Shown one piece after another: positions 13,589 through 25,600 of a stretch of DNA of 64,000 nucleotides. The notes beneath the pieces are model-generated. The model was not told the origin of the DNA and did not search any database. It saw only the letters and a program-made list of their open reading frames with translations. Position 1 is the first letter of the stretch. Every line of letters starts with the position of its first letter. Position numbers and translations under genes: made by a program. The stretch comes from Auanema rhodensis (lineage: Eukaryota > Nematoda > Chromadorea > Rhabditida > Rhabditidae), in NCBI GenBank assembly GCA_964057225.1, contig OZ059896.1, forward strand, positions 6,448,001-6,512,000, in the 5' to 3' direction.

Positions 13589-14267
13589 ATGGTGTATATT
13601 GATTCTAGTAAGTGTTTATATAATTTTAATCTTTATTTAATTATTCACTGATATCTATCCTTCTTAAATACTAATTAATATATATTTTGTAGTTCAATTT
13701 ATAATTTTTTAGAAGGAAACGTTCTTGAGAAGAAGGCGTCTATCTTCGCCTGCATTACTTCTTTTTTCGGCGTTTTCATTGCTTTGTAATTTTTTAATTT
13801 AATTACCGAAAATTAATGAGCTTACTATAGCTTCCTGTCTCTGTTTGGGTTGGACCGAAGCAATTCAACGCCTAACTCATATCGAGATCAACTTCGTAAC
13901 GGTGATGGTGGGACTTGGCCTGGAAGCGGGGGCCCTGGAGGACCTGGTCGCCGGGGAGATGGCAAGTTATTATCATTCTGCAATGCTTTTGGTTACTTGA
14001 AATAACAGCGTACTTTCTTAAAATGATTTCAACAGCCCTGCCGCCTAGACCTGCTTAAAGAATGTTTAAATTATCTACTTTTTCTTCTTCCAGGTCTACG
14101 TCGTCCAATAGGACGGCTTCCTAATAGTAGTGGAATGTCTTGTCCCCCAATGGCTGGGGGAGGATGAGGAAGGTTAGCTTTTTTTGTAAATCTTTTCATG
14201 CTATTATTCGTTTTTTTTTTCGAAAACGAGAATTATTTACAATTTAGTAACGTTTTCTTTTAGGTAA
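13589..14267 (+). CDS. SELENOK: Selenoprotein K, with in-frame UGA as selenocysteine
   Basis: Exons 13589-13607, 13713-13785, 13831-13961, 14094-14172 and 14264-14267. The frame holds only if intron 3 is a GC-AG intron (donor at 13962). The product starts MVYID and has one hydrophobic helix (FACITSFFGVFIALFFLSLF). A Gly/Pro/Arg-rich cytosolic tail follows, ending PPMAGGG-U-GR, with UGA at 14165-14167, two further residues and then UAA split over the last junction. This is the diagnostic C-terminus of SelK, an ER membrane selenoprotein working with palmitoyltransferase DHHC6 and in ER-associated degradation. About 101 residues including Sec, against 94 in human. A SECIS element is required for Sec insertion and must lie in the 3' UTR, but I see only a weak candidate. 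If UGA were a stop the protein would lose just U-G-R. Confidence 0.93.
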
Positions 14268-14269
14268 AT

Positions 14270-14288
14270 GTCTGGGTCGCGCCCAGAC
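14270..14288 (+). promoter_or_regulatory. Perfect 7-bp stem-loop just after the SelK stop
   Basis: GTCTGGG and CCCAGAC pair around the loop TCGCG. In the spliced mRNA the stem begins 11 nt after the UGA and 2 nt after the stop codon. It lacks the ATGA and GA quartet of a SECIS. Its spacing resembles stem-loops that favour UGA recoding in some selenoprotein mRNAs. That role is inference. Confidence 0.4.
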
Positions 14289-14414
14289 TGCCTTCACTAA
14301 CAGGAACTCATACATATTAATCGCCCTTAATTTCCGTTTTTTCTGTTTAATCTAAATTATTTAATTACTTTTACCCCTGTACTTTTTCTTTTGTATGATT
14401 CCTGTTATGTTCTC

Positions 14415-14449
14415 ATGAAGCCTATCAAGGGTAGGCGTGGCTTTGTGAT
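14415..14449 (+). promoter_or_regulatory. Weak SECIS candidate in the SelK 3' UTR
   Basis: It has ATGA (14415-14418), AA (14427-14428) and TGAT (14446-14449) in SECIS order, with partial pairing AAGCC/GGCTT between them. The 8-nt gap from ATGA to AA is shorter than usual and the helix is bulged, so this is only the best candidate seen in the 246-nt gap before the next gene. Confidence 0.22.
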
Positions 14450-14513
14450 GCGTACTCGCCAAATCCCATAGAGGAAGCGACTCGTTGATGTACATAGCAT
14501 ACCTTCGATAGCC

Positions 14514-17500
14514 ATGGGAGCTTCAGCTTCGGCTGCCAATCGAAATACCTTAGCGGGTTTTGTTGGTAATGAAAAACAACCTAAGATTCTTGTCCTCGGT
14601 ACGTTATATCTATTATGTCGTGTTTCATTCATTGTATCTTAAACAAATTATTGATATGTTAACGAGAGATGTTCAAGAAAATATCAATATGATTTATAGT
14701 AAAATGCCTTTCTTGCTGATATTGGTTCTATATTTTTTAATTAGTTGAAAATAAATCCATCTTCAATTGGATAAAGTTGTATAGAATTTTCTCGTTGGCT
14801 GGCTTTGAACATTTTCAATAAATTATAGCTACACTTCTTCAAGATAAATCTTTTCTTTGATAACTAATTACAGATTTCTCAGCAGCGAGAGTAGTAATTA
14901 TAAAAATCACGCGATTTTAACGATAATCTCTTTTATTAATTTTGAATATTTAGGTTGCATGGGCTCGGGAAAGACGTTGTTATGTCGTCAATTAATGTAT
15001 GTTTAAGGCTATATGATATAAGGCCTAATATAATTTTTTAAAATTTAAAATAAAATATTTTGAATAGGTGGAGGAAGTTTCCATTTATTATAATTATTAA
15101 AAAAAAGAAAGTAGATGATTTAAAAAAGAAAACAAAAGTTGAATCTTATTTCATAGAAAACTCATCGTTTTCTTTATTGTTACTTCTTAAAATTCCATTG
15201 TGTTTTGCTTTCTAAAGAATAAAATTTTTACTATAACAACTGAAAAAAAGTGGTTTTGAAAAATGGACAAATGTTTTACTTATGTAGTAATTATATGATA
15301 AATGTTTTTTCCGCAAAAAATAAAGTAATCTTTTTGTAATTTAGTAATTATTTTTTTTAGATAAAATAAATACCAATACTTGTCAAAAACTGAGTATTTC
15401 TCATACGGATTCTGATTAGGAAGATCCTTTAAAATTATGTAATAGATCAAAAACAAAATTATCAAAAAACAAAATAAATCTTAACATAACAGGAAATTTA
15501 TGAATTTTTTTTTATTATATGATTTAGCTTACATAAACAAAATATTATATTTATGTATTATGTATAGAGTTAAATAGTATCAAAATATTATTTATTTTTA
15601 TATGTTTTAAATATTAGATTATCAATTTCTTTAATAAATTTTAAAACAAAAAGATATTTAAACAGATCAAATGGCCTTTTTTATAATTTTACACCTCATT
15701 GTATAAATATGTAATTCATCACCTCGATGATTTTTAGTTCGTTTGTCTAATGTTTTGAATTGTATAATCTTTTGATTTTCTAACTATAATAACACTAAAA
15801 CAACATTGAAATTCTTAAGAAACAGAAAACATATAATGCATTTTAATTATTTAATTATTTAGGAGATATTCCCGAACTCAGACACCTGTTATTTCTTATT
15901 ATATACACACAGTGCAACATCACATCTTAGTCATTTATAGAGCTTTGGAAGATGTTTGTAAGCAACTCGAAGTTGATTATTCCAAGCGTAAAGTAAGCAA
16001 ATTACTTTGAAACTTAATTAATCACATCACTTTAGGAAGAATTTGATATAATAAATGATTTCCGACATAAGGAAACATTAAAAGAAAGCGTTGTTGAATC
16101 TCTTTTGAAGATTGCTTCATCAGGGCTTTACGAAGAATGTCAGACAAAGTCTCGTCGGTTGAAACTGCCTTATAACTATTCATAGTGAGTCTCTCGTTTG
16201 GTGTTAATTTTCTGTTTTTCCTCACTTTTCATTGAGTTTTCCAATTGGGTAAGCATATCTATATTTGTATGTTTACAAACTATTTTTTTATTTAGTTTAT
16301 AAACACTGATAAACAATAAAATAAAAACAAAATGAGTTGAAGCAATCATTATCAATTATTTGTTCGAAGTAACTTAAAGATAAAAAGATGATATTTCTGT
16401 TGCCATGGTAAGATAATCATAACATTGTTCAATGCAAAAGATGAAAAAAAAAGATGAAAAGAGTCATATCGTTAAGACAATCTGCCAAAAATTATTTTTT
16501 TTGAGTAAGCGAAGCTTGAAAAAACTGTCAGCACTTTGAATGTGGTTCCAAATCTTGATCTTTGTTTCTTCATGACGCAACAAATGTCAATTAATTTACT
16601 TTGTGCTGTTGTTAATACTAAATTAAAAGAAGATTTCAGTTTATTTTAAAAAGTACTGTATCTTTAAAGAAATCTTTCTTATGAAATCTCAACAAAAGGT
16701 TTATAGCTCAAAGATTTTCGTATTCAAAGAGAAACTTAAATGCCATAATTTGGTTTCAATGTTAGCGCCGTGAATATTTGATACAACTTAATCTATTCAT
16801 ATGAGATTATTTAAGATATCTCAGTATATTTCATGACATTATAATTTCTTCATATTTATGTGCTTTTATATATTTCAATATATCTCTTAATTATGTTTAT
16901 TCAGCTTCATTTCTTCATTGAAACGGATTTTGGATGAGAAATATATTCCAACCGAGAGTGATATTATCAACTCATATGCTCCAACTATAGGAATATCTGA
17001 TTATCCTATTCGTGTTGGTTCCGCACGCTTTCAGTAGGAATAGATTATTATGATCTGAAATCGTTTTTTTTTTTCAGTCTAGTAGAGTTACCAGGGCATC
17101 ATGTTTTTCGAAGACGTTGGCACGATTTTTTTAAATACACTATGGCTGTTTTCTTTTTAGTTGATTTAAGTGAACTTTGTGAACCTGAATTTTACAAGGT
17201 ATTATCTTGATTGGTATAAACTTTACATAATGATTTACAGGGATATTTGAAAGGGAAAACTCTACAAATATTTAAAGATTTACTGCCTAGTCCGTTACTA
17301 CGAAACGCTGGACTAATTGTTCTGTTTAACAAGAAAGATAGATTTCAAGAGTTGTCAATCAATGTTAATTGGTCAAACTTGGCTCAACACGTAAGAATAT
17401 TGTTTTTCTTCCTTTAAATCCTCAACAAACATCATTTTAGGTTCGTTCAAGTAACGAAGCTTTGTCATTCTATCGATCACAATTTGTAACATTACTTCCA

Positions 17501-17617
17501 AAAGGAAGAAGTTATCATCATTTGGTTAGCATGATTTCATCAAAAAGTTCGGGAGTACTGACTGAATCATTGTCAGCGATTATTAAGCATAATAAAGAAA
17601 ATATGAAGCCATTGTGA
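14514..17617 (+). CDS. Divergent heterotrimeric G-protein alpha subunit, likely GTPase-impaired
   Basis: Eight exons (14514-14598, 14954-14996, 15863-15992, 16036-16184, 16905-17033, 17078-17198, 17241-17390, 17441-17617) encode 327 aa. It starts MGASASA, a myristoylation-type N-terminus (Gly2, Ser6), but has no nearby palmitoylation Cys. Family marks are P-loop GCMGSGKT, the helical-domain stretch PVISYYIHTVQHHILVIYRA, YIPTESDI..TIGI before switch I, a VELPGH..FRRRWHDFF switch II region, and LFNKKD for guanine recognition. Several hallmark residues are changed: the switch I arginine is Tyr, the DVGGQ motif is ELPGH so the catalytic Gln is His, and the C-terminal TCAT loop reads SMIS. It therefore looks like a G-alpha with little or no GTP hydrolysis, possibly altered nucleotide binding. 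No typical class (s, i/o, q, 12) can be assigned. It starts 246 nt after the SelK stop, on the same strand. Confidence 0.88.
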
Positions 17618-18238
17618 ATTATATAAGTATATTTTTAGAAAATCATTGTATAGTATGTATAACTAATAAGCATATATTCAAAATTATTATAAATCATTAT
17701 CACTATAATATGTATTCATTGTTAAGCTTTTGATAATAAATGAGCTGAACATTAGATATTGAGATGAAAATCTGTTAAAAGATTGAAAATCAATCCCAAT
17801 TTAAACAATATGGAAGAAAAATGTCTTGAAGGCAATGTCTCTTATTTATATTTTTATAAACTATAGATTATATGAAATGGAAACTAATATATATATATTG
17901 ATGATAGAACAAAGAACATCAACTAATTGCACTAAACATTAGTAAACATCTTTCAACAAAATAAAATACATTATTTATTTTCTCACTATTCCTACTTCTA
18001 AACTATTAGAATTTCCAAATATTGTTCACCAACTTAAATAAGTGTTTTGACATAAGGGCATGGTTAGGTCAATCTGACCAAAGCACCTAGAAGCTTGGTC
18101 ATATAGAACGATAACCCTCACCAAAGGTCACATTAATATCTAACAGACGAATCTAATAATTTCATAGTTATTGTATATAATTTATATATAATTAAAGCAA
18201 ATTTTCATTCTTATCTTTATTCACTTCATTTAAAAAAA
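17618..18238. other. Intergenic, G-alpha 3' side
   Basis: AT-rich DNA after the G-alpha stop. No gene or RNA is recognisable. It leads into the foldback element. Confidence 0.5.
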
Positions 18239-18768
18239 GAAGATATGGCTCTTTTCTGTTATTTCCCCCCCCTTGCTAGGCTCCGCCTCTTCTGCCGAAA
18301 CGCGCGCAGTTTTACAACCTGGGGATGAGACTCTGAACCACCCTATAGACTCTAAACCACCTTCACGCACAACTTCCGAACTCCGGGGGTCTGGGGGGTA
18401 TCCCCCCAGTGGGGAGAAGTTATTTTAATAAAAATTATTAACCTATAAATCAGCTTTATTCTCTCTCCCTCGCATAAAAAGTACAATATCTTCAAAAATG
18501 GTATCAAATAGTCTTTTTTGATTGTTCCGTCTTCTCCACACAAAAACTTTTATAACCCTTTTAAAACATGTTAACTTTGTACTTCTTTCAATTGGGGTTA
18601 AACTTCTCCCCACTGGGGGGATACCCCCCAGACCCCCGGAGTTTGGAAGTTGTGCGTGAAGATGGTTTAGAGTCTATTCCGTCCCCAGGTTGTAAAACTG
18701 CGCGCGTTTCGGCAGAAGGGGCGGAGCCTACCGAGGGGGGGGAAATAACAGAAAAGAACCGAAGATAT
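18239..18768. mobile_element. Foldback MITE-like element with 8-bp target-site duplication
   Basis: A 514-bp element (18247-18760) is flanked by the direct repeat GAAGATAT at 18239-18246 and 18761-18768. Its ends are inverted repeats (left GGCTCTTTTCTGTTATTTCC, right the same on the other strand with one change). The homology continues inward for about 170 bp per arm, with few mismatches, around an AT-rich centre of about 180 bp. The arms are GC-rich in AT-rich surroundings and include runs of 8 C or G. An 8-bp duplication is typical of the hAT superfamily, though the tips are not a clear hAT terminus. There is no transposase, so it is non-autonomous. The open frames inside (18352-18543, 18568-18870) come from the repeat and are not genes. 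Confidence 0.88.
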
Positions 18769-20040
18769 TATTTGATAATCAGTTTTGTATTTAGGATACA
18801 AAATGATATCAGCTTGATATATATATATAATATTTGCAATTTCTGCAGATCACATACATATATATCTTAATACTTTTTCATACAATATATCTTATTCTTT
18901 AATTTTCTATGCAATTTTTTTCGAATTAAACAGCTGTTAACTCATTATACGATAAATTAAGCTATCAATTCTAAGGTCGATTAAAGAACACTTGATACTC
19001 AGTCTATCTTTCCAAGCTGCTAACCGATTCTTTTTTTTTCTTCTCCTATTTTCCACCTGCTTCTTCCAGGATTCATTGTTCTATTCGACTTTTCTATTCC
19101 CTTACATTAAAATGCCGACCCCATCCATCCCTCAGACATTCGCTATTTGTTGGGCGGTACAAAGTGACCTTTGTCCTACAATATCTCTTGTTCTCATATT
19201 TTCTTATACTATTTCAGATATTTCTTCCCAAGATAGAGGTGAGAATGGAATTTTCTACCATCTCTAACATATCTTTTAGTAGCCAAAATACTCACCGCAC
19301 ATATGACTTAATTAACTTTTATGTTGGAGATTTCTATAAGGACCTCTAATGACACATTGTATTGTTTCTTTTACTCAATCTTAAATGAATATCTTATAAG
19401 ATACATCTTTATATAATATTATAAATATGACATCAACTACTCCATTAATCTAATATGCATTATACAATAACGTTATTCATCATCATCTTATTATTTCTAT
19501 ACTATACCATTACTTTCTTCTTCGTTATGTGCATCTATATACATACATATATAAGTTAAGCTTTACAGTTGTCATATCTGATTGGTCATGTTCCAACGTC
19601 AACACCATCGTTAGTTATATTGACTGTACTCTAGAGCTAGATAGTTCTTACTTTGCTGTTGTCTGTTCTATATGGCAGGGTTATGTTTGATCTGTACTTC
19701 TGCTCTCGTAGTGCTCTAGTTATCTCTTGGCAAATAGCCATTAAACCATATTGTACCATACACATCAGGTTTAGCTGAACAGAGGGGAAGGACGCGCAAG
19801 ACGCGTGGCCCATACCAATTTTCTAACATTTCATTTGACTCTATAACTTATTTCTGTTTTATAGTTTAAACTATAAGAAGTCTTTTTCTTTTGTTTTAAA
19901 TTCTCTTACAAATCATGGACTTTTTGCTCAAGAATGATCGTCATTTGGGATTATGTTAGTTTTGCTTTGTTCTTTATTCATTGCGACTCAATCGTCTTTA
20001 ACCTTTTTAATTATAAATACTTTTCTTCGCTATCATCATA
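18769..20040. other. Intergenic DNA, less AT-rich, no supported gene
   Basis: Pyrimidine-rich on the plus strand. Short minus-strand frames exist (for example one near 19830-19720 starting MLENWYGPRV) but have no resolvable splicing or family. An AATAAA on the minus strand at 19978-19973 may serve the gene remnant that ends at 20041. Confidence 0.4.
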
Positions 20041-22254
20041 CTAATTAGGCTCTGGACGATTGCCCTCGTCAATGTTATCATCATCTTCCATATTCGTAAT
20101 TATATGTCCATATTCTCGACCTTGATAACATTTGGCCTGTTGCCCCCGTACCTCTGTTCCCTCGTTTCTTCGTTTCATTCTCTTCTTGTTTCTGTCTCTA
20201 CATCTCTTTCTCTCTATCTATCTTTCTCTTTCGTGTATTTTCCTTACTTCCATCTATATACTAACTCGAACTTTCTGTTGCAATCCTAATCTTTATCTTT
20301 TACATAAGTATACATAAGATAATAACGTTACAGATTCCATATTGATTTTTTTATTTCTTATGGATTTCGGTAATCTTCTTCCCTTAAATCATTTAAGTCT
20401 CAAAACTCTAGTGAAGTGTTGCAGTTGCATTCCTCGTTTTCCACATACTTTGCATCTCATATCCACTGCCAGAGGTCATTGCTTCTATTTCAAAATCCTT
20501 TATCCGTTGAATGTTCTCCCCCTTTTTAAGTTCTAAGAGATAAAAGCTGCAATTAACAAGCAAGACAGTTGGCACGATCGATCTACACTATCATTTAATC
20601 AGCTATTTCTCTTGTGTATCTTTTTCACCTTTTCGTTTTTCCAAATCTTCGATGTTATTCTCTTAATACTTCTGACTCAGATTTGATGCCCTTTCTACCG
20701 CTGCAGCATTATTCTTATGTCTTGTGTGTGTGGCCTGTTTGTCAATTCCAACAAGACTTTTCACAACATCTTACCTTTTTACGTTTTAACATTTAAAACA
20801 ACAAATGTTGGGGCCAAATGGATGAGCAATCTGCTTTCGAATGACAATAACCTCTCCCTTGACCGTTATGACTATAAATGGCTTTTCTTTTCACTTCAGT
20901 ATACTATTTTCTAGTTTTTGGCTCTTGTTAGCAAAAACGTATACAGGCTTAGCGACATCCCAGAGATAAATATGAACAAAAGTTCATCCAATAGTTCCAT
21001 ACAGGCTGCACCCGCTCTGAAAAAGAGAAGTACGATCTCACATGTGTCTTCTTTATGTCTTCAATGAACACATGTCTGTCTGACCATCTGCTCTTCGAAG
21101 TTTTTCTTTCTGAAGTTTTCTAAAGAGTTTTTCTGGGAAAGCTCCGCCTCGTTATATTTTGTTTTTGCTTTATCTATTCGTAATCAGATACGGTAAATCT
21201 AAATCTTTGATGTTGTCATATTGTACGCTATCCTTTTATTTCAAATCAAAGTGTTCATTGCCATAAACCTTCTAGAATTTACATCTCAATAAGATATGCT
21301 TGTCTTTCGGTGCTTATGATTGAGCCACATGTTGCTACATATTGAGCCCAAATGCCATCAGAATTAGAAAGTATTTTCATTCTCTCTCGATCTGAATTTC
21401 AATTGTCGATTGCAAAAAAAATTTTTATTGGAAAAAGTTGCTTGCTGTCATAATTTTGTTGTGTATTATTTGTCTTCGAAACTATAACTTGCGCAATGAT
21501 CTCAGGAGATGCCAAAGAAGCGAAGGAACAATGAAAGTGTAGGCAAACATACAGGATGTAGAAATATCCTTTTTGGCCATTCCTTTTACTCACGACCTTA
21601 TCATTTATATTAGTTATCAGAAAAGACGCGACCTTTCACACATCGACCCTGTTCACCCCTGCTGCTAAAAGGAATAGTGAACTTTAAGCATTAAGAGATA
21701 TTTGAGTATATAAAAAACAAACCTACAATCATCCCTAAAATTAACATTATTTTCCCAAAATAGGAGATTTTCTTTCATAATTTGTATTTATAGTATTATT
21801 TAAAAAATACACCCCCCTCCCCAACCTACAATATCAAATTGATTTCTGCTATAGATAGTGCACATTGTGATCACTTACAGAACGCGTTTTTGGCAGTGAT
21901 AAGCGTTTTTTTTTTCGAACGAGACATTCATACTTATTTCATACCGTTCGTAAAAAAAGTAGTCCTCCTACTTATCTAATCAATGTTTCTTGATTTTCAA
22001 ATTATCTTGTATTCTCGATTCAACTTCTTCACATACTGAGCATTTCTTTGGTTTATGAAGTTCACGAACCATCTGCTGCATTTTTTCTCGTACTGAAAGG
22101 AGATCCATTGATTGATTCTGCCCGTTTTCTTCTCATCCGGCTCTCATTGCCTTTTTATAATCCTTTTCTATCTGCCGAAGAACAGTTGTGCCTAGTCGAA
22201 GGCGTATCAAATGAGTCATTCGAACTGTTTGTTGGAAAGGAGGAAAAAATCGGG
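20041..22254 (-). pseudogene. Minus-strand coding remnant or unresolved gene with Cys-rich motifs
   Basis: The minus strand is purine-rich and reads as protein in pieces. The 3' end is the clearest part: exon 20285-20248 (DCNRKFELVYRW) joins in phase through a 50-nt intron to exon 20197-20041. That last exon ends MEDDDNIDEGNRPEPN and a TAG stop, with AATAAA about 65 nt downstream. Upstream, a stretch at 20465-20332 carries MRCKVCGKRGMQLQHFTR but is crossed by an in-frame TGA, unless a very short intron removes it. Further pieces at 21600-21385 and 22254-21975 also run in coding-like frames but hit TGA stops and need frame changes. I could not build one intact model. Either this is a decayed gene or there are small exons I have not resolved. 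The family is not recognised; CxxC motifs hint at zinc binding. Confidence 0.35.
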
Positions 22255-22692
22255 GATCTCAATTATTCTAGTACCAGCTTGTTATTCCTCACTAAGGAAA
22301 CGATACAGTCGTGAAAGAATAAGAAGATTCCATTTATATGAATAGCTCTGATACTTGTATTACAAATCGTCTGGATGGGCTTGATAACTGAAGTTGAAAT
22401 TAATTATACGATAGAGTCGATGGAGGAGATCTATTTGTTCTAAAACTAAAAAATATTTTAGAGTTCCTTTTTGCTTATCAATTGATAGTTTATAGATAAT
22501 TTTCATTTCGGATATGTCAAGATTTGATTTTCATTGTTTCATTTACTATTATTCTGCCATAATTTATTCTTACCGTCGTCTTTTGTCCTTTCCTCTCAAT
22601 CAACTTATGGAACTCGTTTTTTGATCAACTTATAGAAATCGTTTAGGTGGAAACCTGGTTTAGCCACCACAAAGGAGCTCAAAGCCGTGAGG
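22255..22692. other. Upstream region of the laminin gene
   Basis: A 438-bp gap before the laminin start. The minus strand has a good donor (GTAAGA) near 22573 preceded by an open stretch. This may belong to the minus-strand remnant. No plus-strand promoter motif is evident. Confidence 0.4.
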
Positions 22693-25600
22693 ATGCATAT
22701 AACCTCGTGGGTTTTGCTCCTTCTAGTTGCTGCTTGCTCGGCACAGCATGGTGATGATCGATGCAAAGATCGTTCCTGTTATCCAGTTACTGGTAATCTT
22801 CTGATTGGACGTAAACATAGGCTCAAAGCCTCATCCTCATGTGGTACTACTAAAAGAGAAAGGTTGATAAAAACAGATATTTGGTATTTATGAACTTAGT
22901 TGTTAAGATTTTGCATTGTATCTCACTTGGAAGAACAAACTAAATGCTTTTACTGTGATTCAAGAACTGAGTGGCAACCATACAGGGAACCTTACAGACT
23001 CAGTCACAGGTTTGATTAATTTCATATACTAGCTTTACGTCGATATTGAAGAATTGAAAATGTTGTAACCGATCCTTATGATAACAACAATAAAAATAAG
23101 AAATGGTGGCAATCTGAAAATGGATTCCAAAATGTTTCTGTAAGTTAATTCCCGTTCCTCAGTTATCACTTCAACAGCAACTTTTCTTCAGATTACATTA
23201 GATTTGGAAGCTGAGTTTCATTTTACTCATTTAATTATGACTTTCAAATCTTTCCGTCCTGCGGCTATGATAATTGAAAGATCTGCAGATTTTGGAAAGA
23301 CATGGTGAGTTTCTAACGAGAAAAGTACCATTGCAAATGTCAACTGATAATTTTTCTGCGCATATTGCGTAACGTTGAAAACCGAAGTAAAGTGTAATCA
23401 TTCGCTTCCTACCGTTTTTTGCTAACTCAAAGTTTTTTATTTTTTCATTTTTTCTATTAATAATTTGTTCTTAGTAGATGAAATTAGTTTTTATGATATT
23501 TTTTTAAGGAAAGTTTATCGTTATTTCGCTTACGATTGCGCTGGATCATTCCCTGGAATTCCTGAAGGACCTCCAAAGAAACACGAAGATGTCATTTGTA
23601 CTAGAGCTTATTCCGATGTTGCACCTTCTACTGGAGGAGAGGTTATTTTTCGTATAAAGAATTATATTTAAAATTATATTTTTCAGTTAGTGTACAAAGT
23701 AATATCACCACATATTGCTACTGAAAATCCATACGCCGAAGAAATTGCAAACTTATTGAAAATTACTAATCTTCGATTTAATTTTACCAAATTGCATACT
23801 TTAGGAGATGATCTGTTAGATTATAGGTAAATCATTGAATTCAGTTGGCATATTAATACTGAATTTTTACAGACCTGAAATTGATGAGAAGTACTACTAT
23901 GCCATTTATGAAATTGTTGTTCGTGGTTCCTGCTCTTGCTATGGTCACGCTTCTCGTTGTATTCCCATTGATGGTAGTGACGGCGAAAACAGACCTGATA
24001 TTGTAAGTAATTTTTTCTTTTATTAATTTTTTTTTCTCCTTGTTTCAGGTTCATGGTCGTTGTGAATGTATGCACAATACAGAAGGCTTGAATTGTGAAC
24101 GCTGTCGCGATTTCTACAACGATCTTCCCTGGAGACCTGCCATTGGAGAAGATACTAATGAATGCAGACGTTGTGAATGTAACGGTCATGCAGCTCGTTG
24201 CCATTTCGACAAGGCTGTATATGAAGCCAGTGGTGGGCTAAATGAAACGTTTAAAATGCTTATTTGTTTTTGTAGGCTTTGTATCTGGTGGTGTGTGTGA
24301 TGATTGTCAACACAATACTCAAGGAAAGAACTGTGAACAATGTAAACCATTCTTTTACCGTGATCCCCGTCGCGAGATTTGGGATCCTCATGTATGCATG
24401 CCCTGCGATTGTGATAAGAGCGGTTCAGTAGATGGAGTATGGTCTCGGTATATAAAATATATTTTAAACATTTATTTATAGGGAATCTGTGAAGGAGAAG
24501 AAGACAAAGAAAGAAACCTCGTTGCTGGAAAATGCTATTGTAAAACAAATGTGGATGGACCAAGATGTGACCGATGTAAAAACGGCTATTGGAATCTTAC
24601 CGCTACCAACCCCGATGGATGTATTGCTTGTACTTGCAATTTATTGGGTACCTACAACAACGAAGGATGCGATAAATATTCAGGAAAATGTGCCTGTAAA
24701 CGTCTTGTTACGGGAGAAAACTGCGATCGCTGCTTGGTAAGAAATCTTCAAAGTACTTTAAATTTAAAAAATTTGTTTGTAGCCAGAGCATTATGGTCTG
24801 TCTGAAGATCCTGATGGATGCAAAGCCTGTGATTGTGATATTGGAGGATCCTTTGATAACAGTTGTGACTTGGCCACAGGACAATGTAAATGTCGCGAAG
24901 GATTCAATGGACGAAGGTTACATATTTATGATATAATTCACATAATATGTTTCTTTATAGATGCGAAACTGCTGATTCTAGTTTCTATTGCGCTAATATT
25001 GATCATTACACCTATGAAGCTGAAAAGGCTAATGTGACATATGTAAGATTAAGACTTAATACTATTTTCTTATTTTTTTTTGTAGGGTGATATCGAACAT
25101 CGTGAAATTCCAATTGATAAATATCAACATACTTGGACTGGCGAGGGATTTGCTCGTATTAATGAAAGAACTTCGATTGAGTTCGATGTTAATAATCTGC
25201 AAATCAGCCAGCTATATAACGTAATTCTGAGATACGACACAGGAAGAGATCCAGTCGGTTGGGAGAATGTTGAAATTACCATTGTAAGACCAGGAGAAGT
25301 TGATCCTAATGGAAAGTGTGCAAACAGTGATCCTTCTAATGATTTCTTAATTGCTCGTTTGCATCCAGGTAGAGAATCTTCGAAATGAAATTATTTTAAA
25401 AGAAACTGTTTAGGAGGACGATATGTTGAGGTTAGACCTGCTGCATGTCTTGAAGCTGGAGTAAACTACAAAATACTCGTTCAATTCGGAGAAAAGAGAT
25501 CTGGAGCTCAAGACAGGGCAGCCTGGGCCTTGATAGATTCTCTAGTTTTGGCTCCCCCCTCTGACGAGTTGGAAATATTCAAGACCTCTAGAGGCCAGCA

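Noticed and set aside
14165-14167. UGA as an ordinary stop of the SelK-like gene
   Set aside because: Two further codons, matching the family GR end, and an in-phase stop across a proper intron follow it.
18352-18870. Open frames on both strands around 18.4-18.8 kb
   Set aside because: They are inside the inverted arms of the foldback element and mirror one another.
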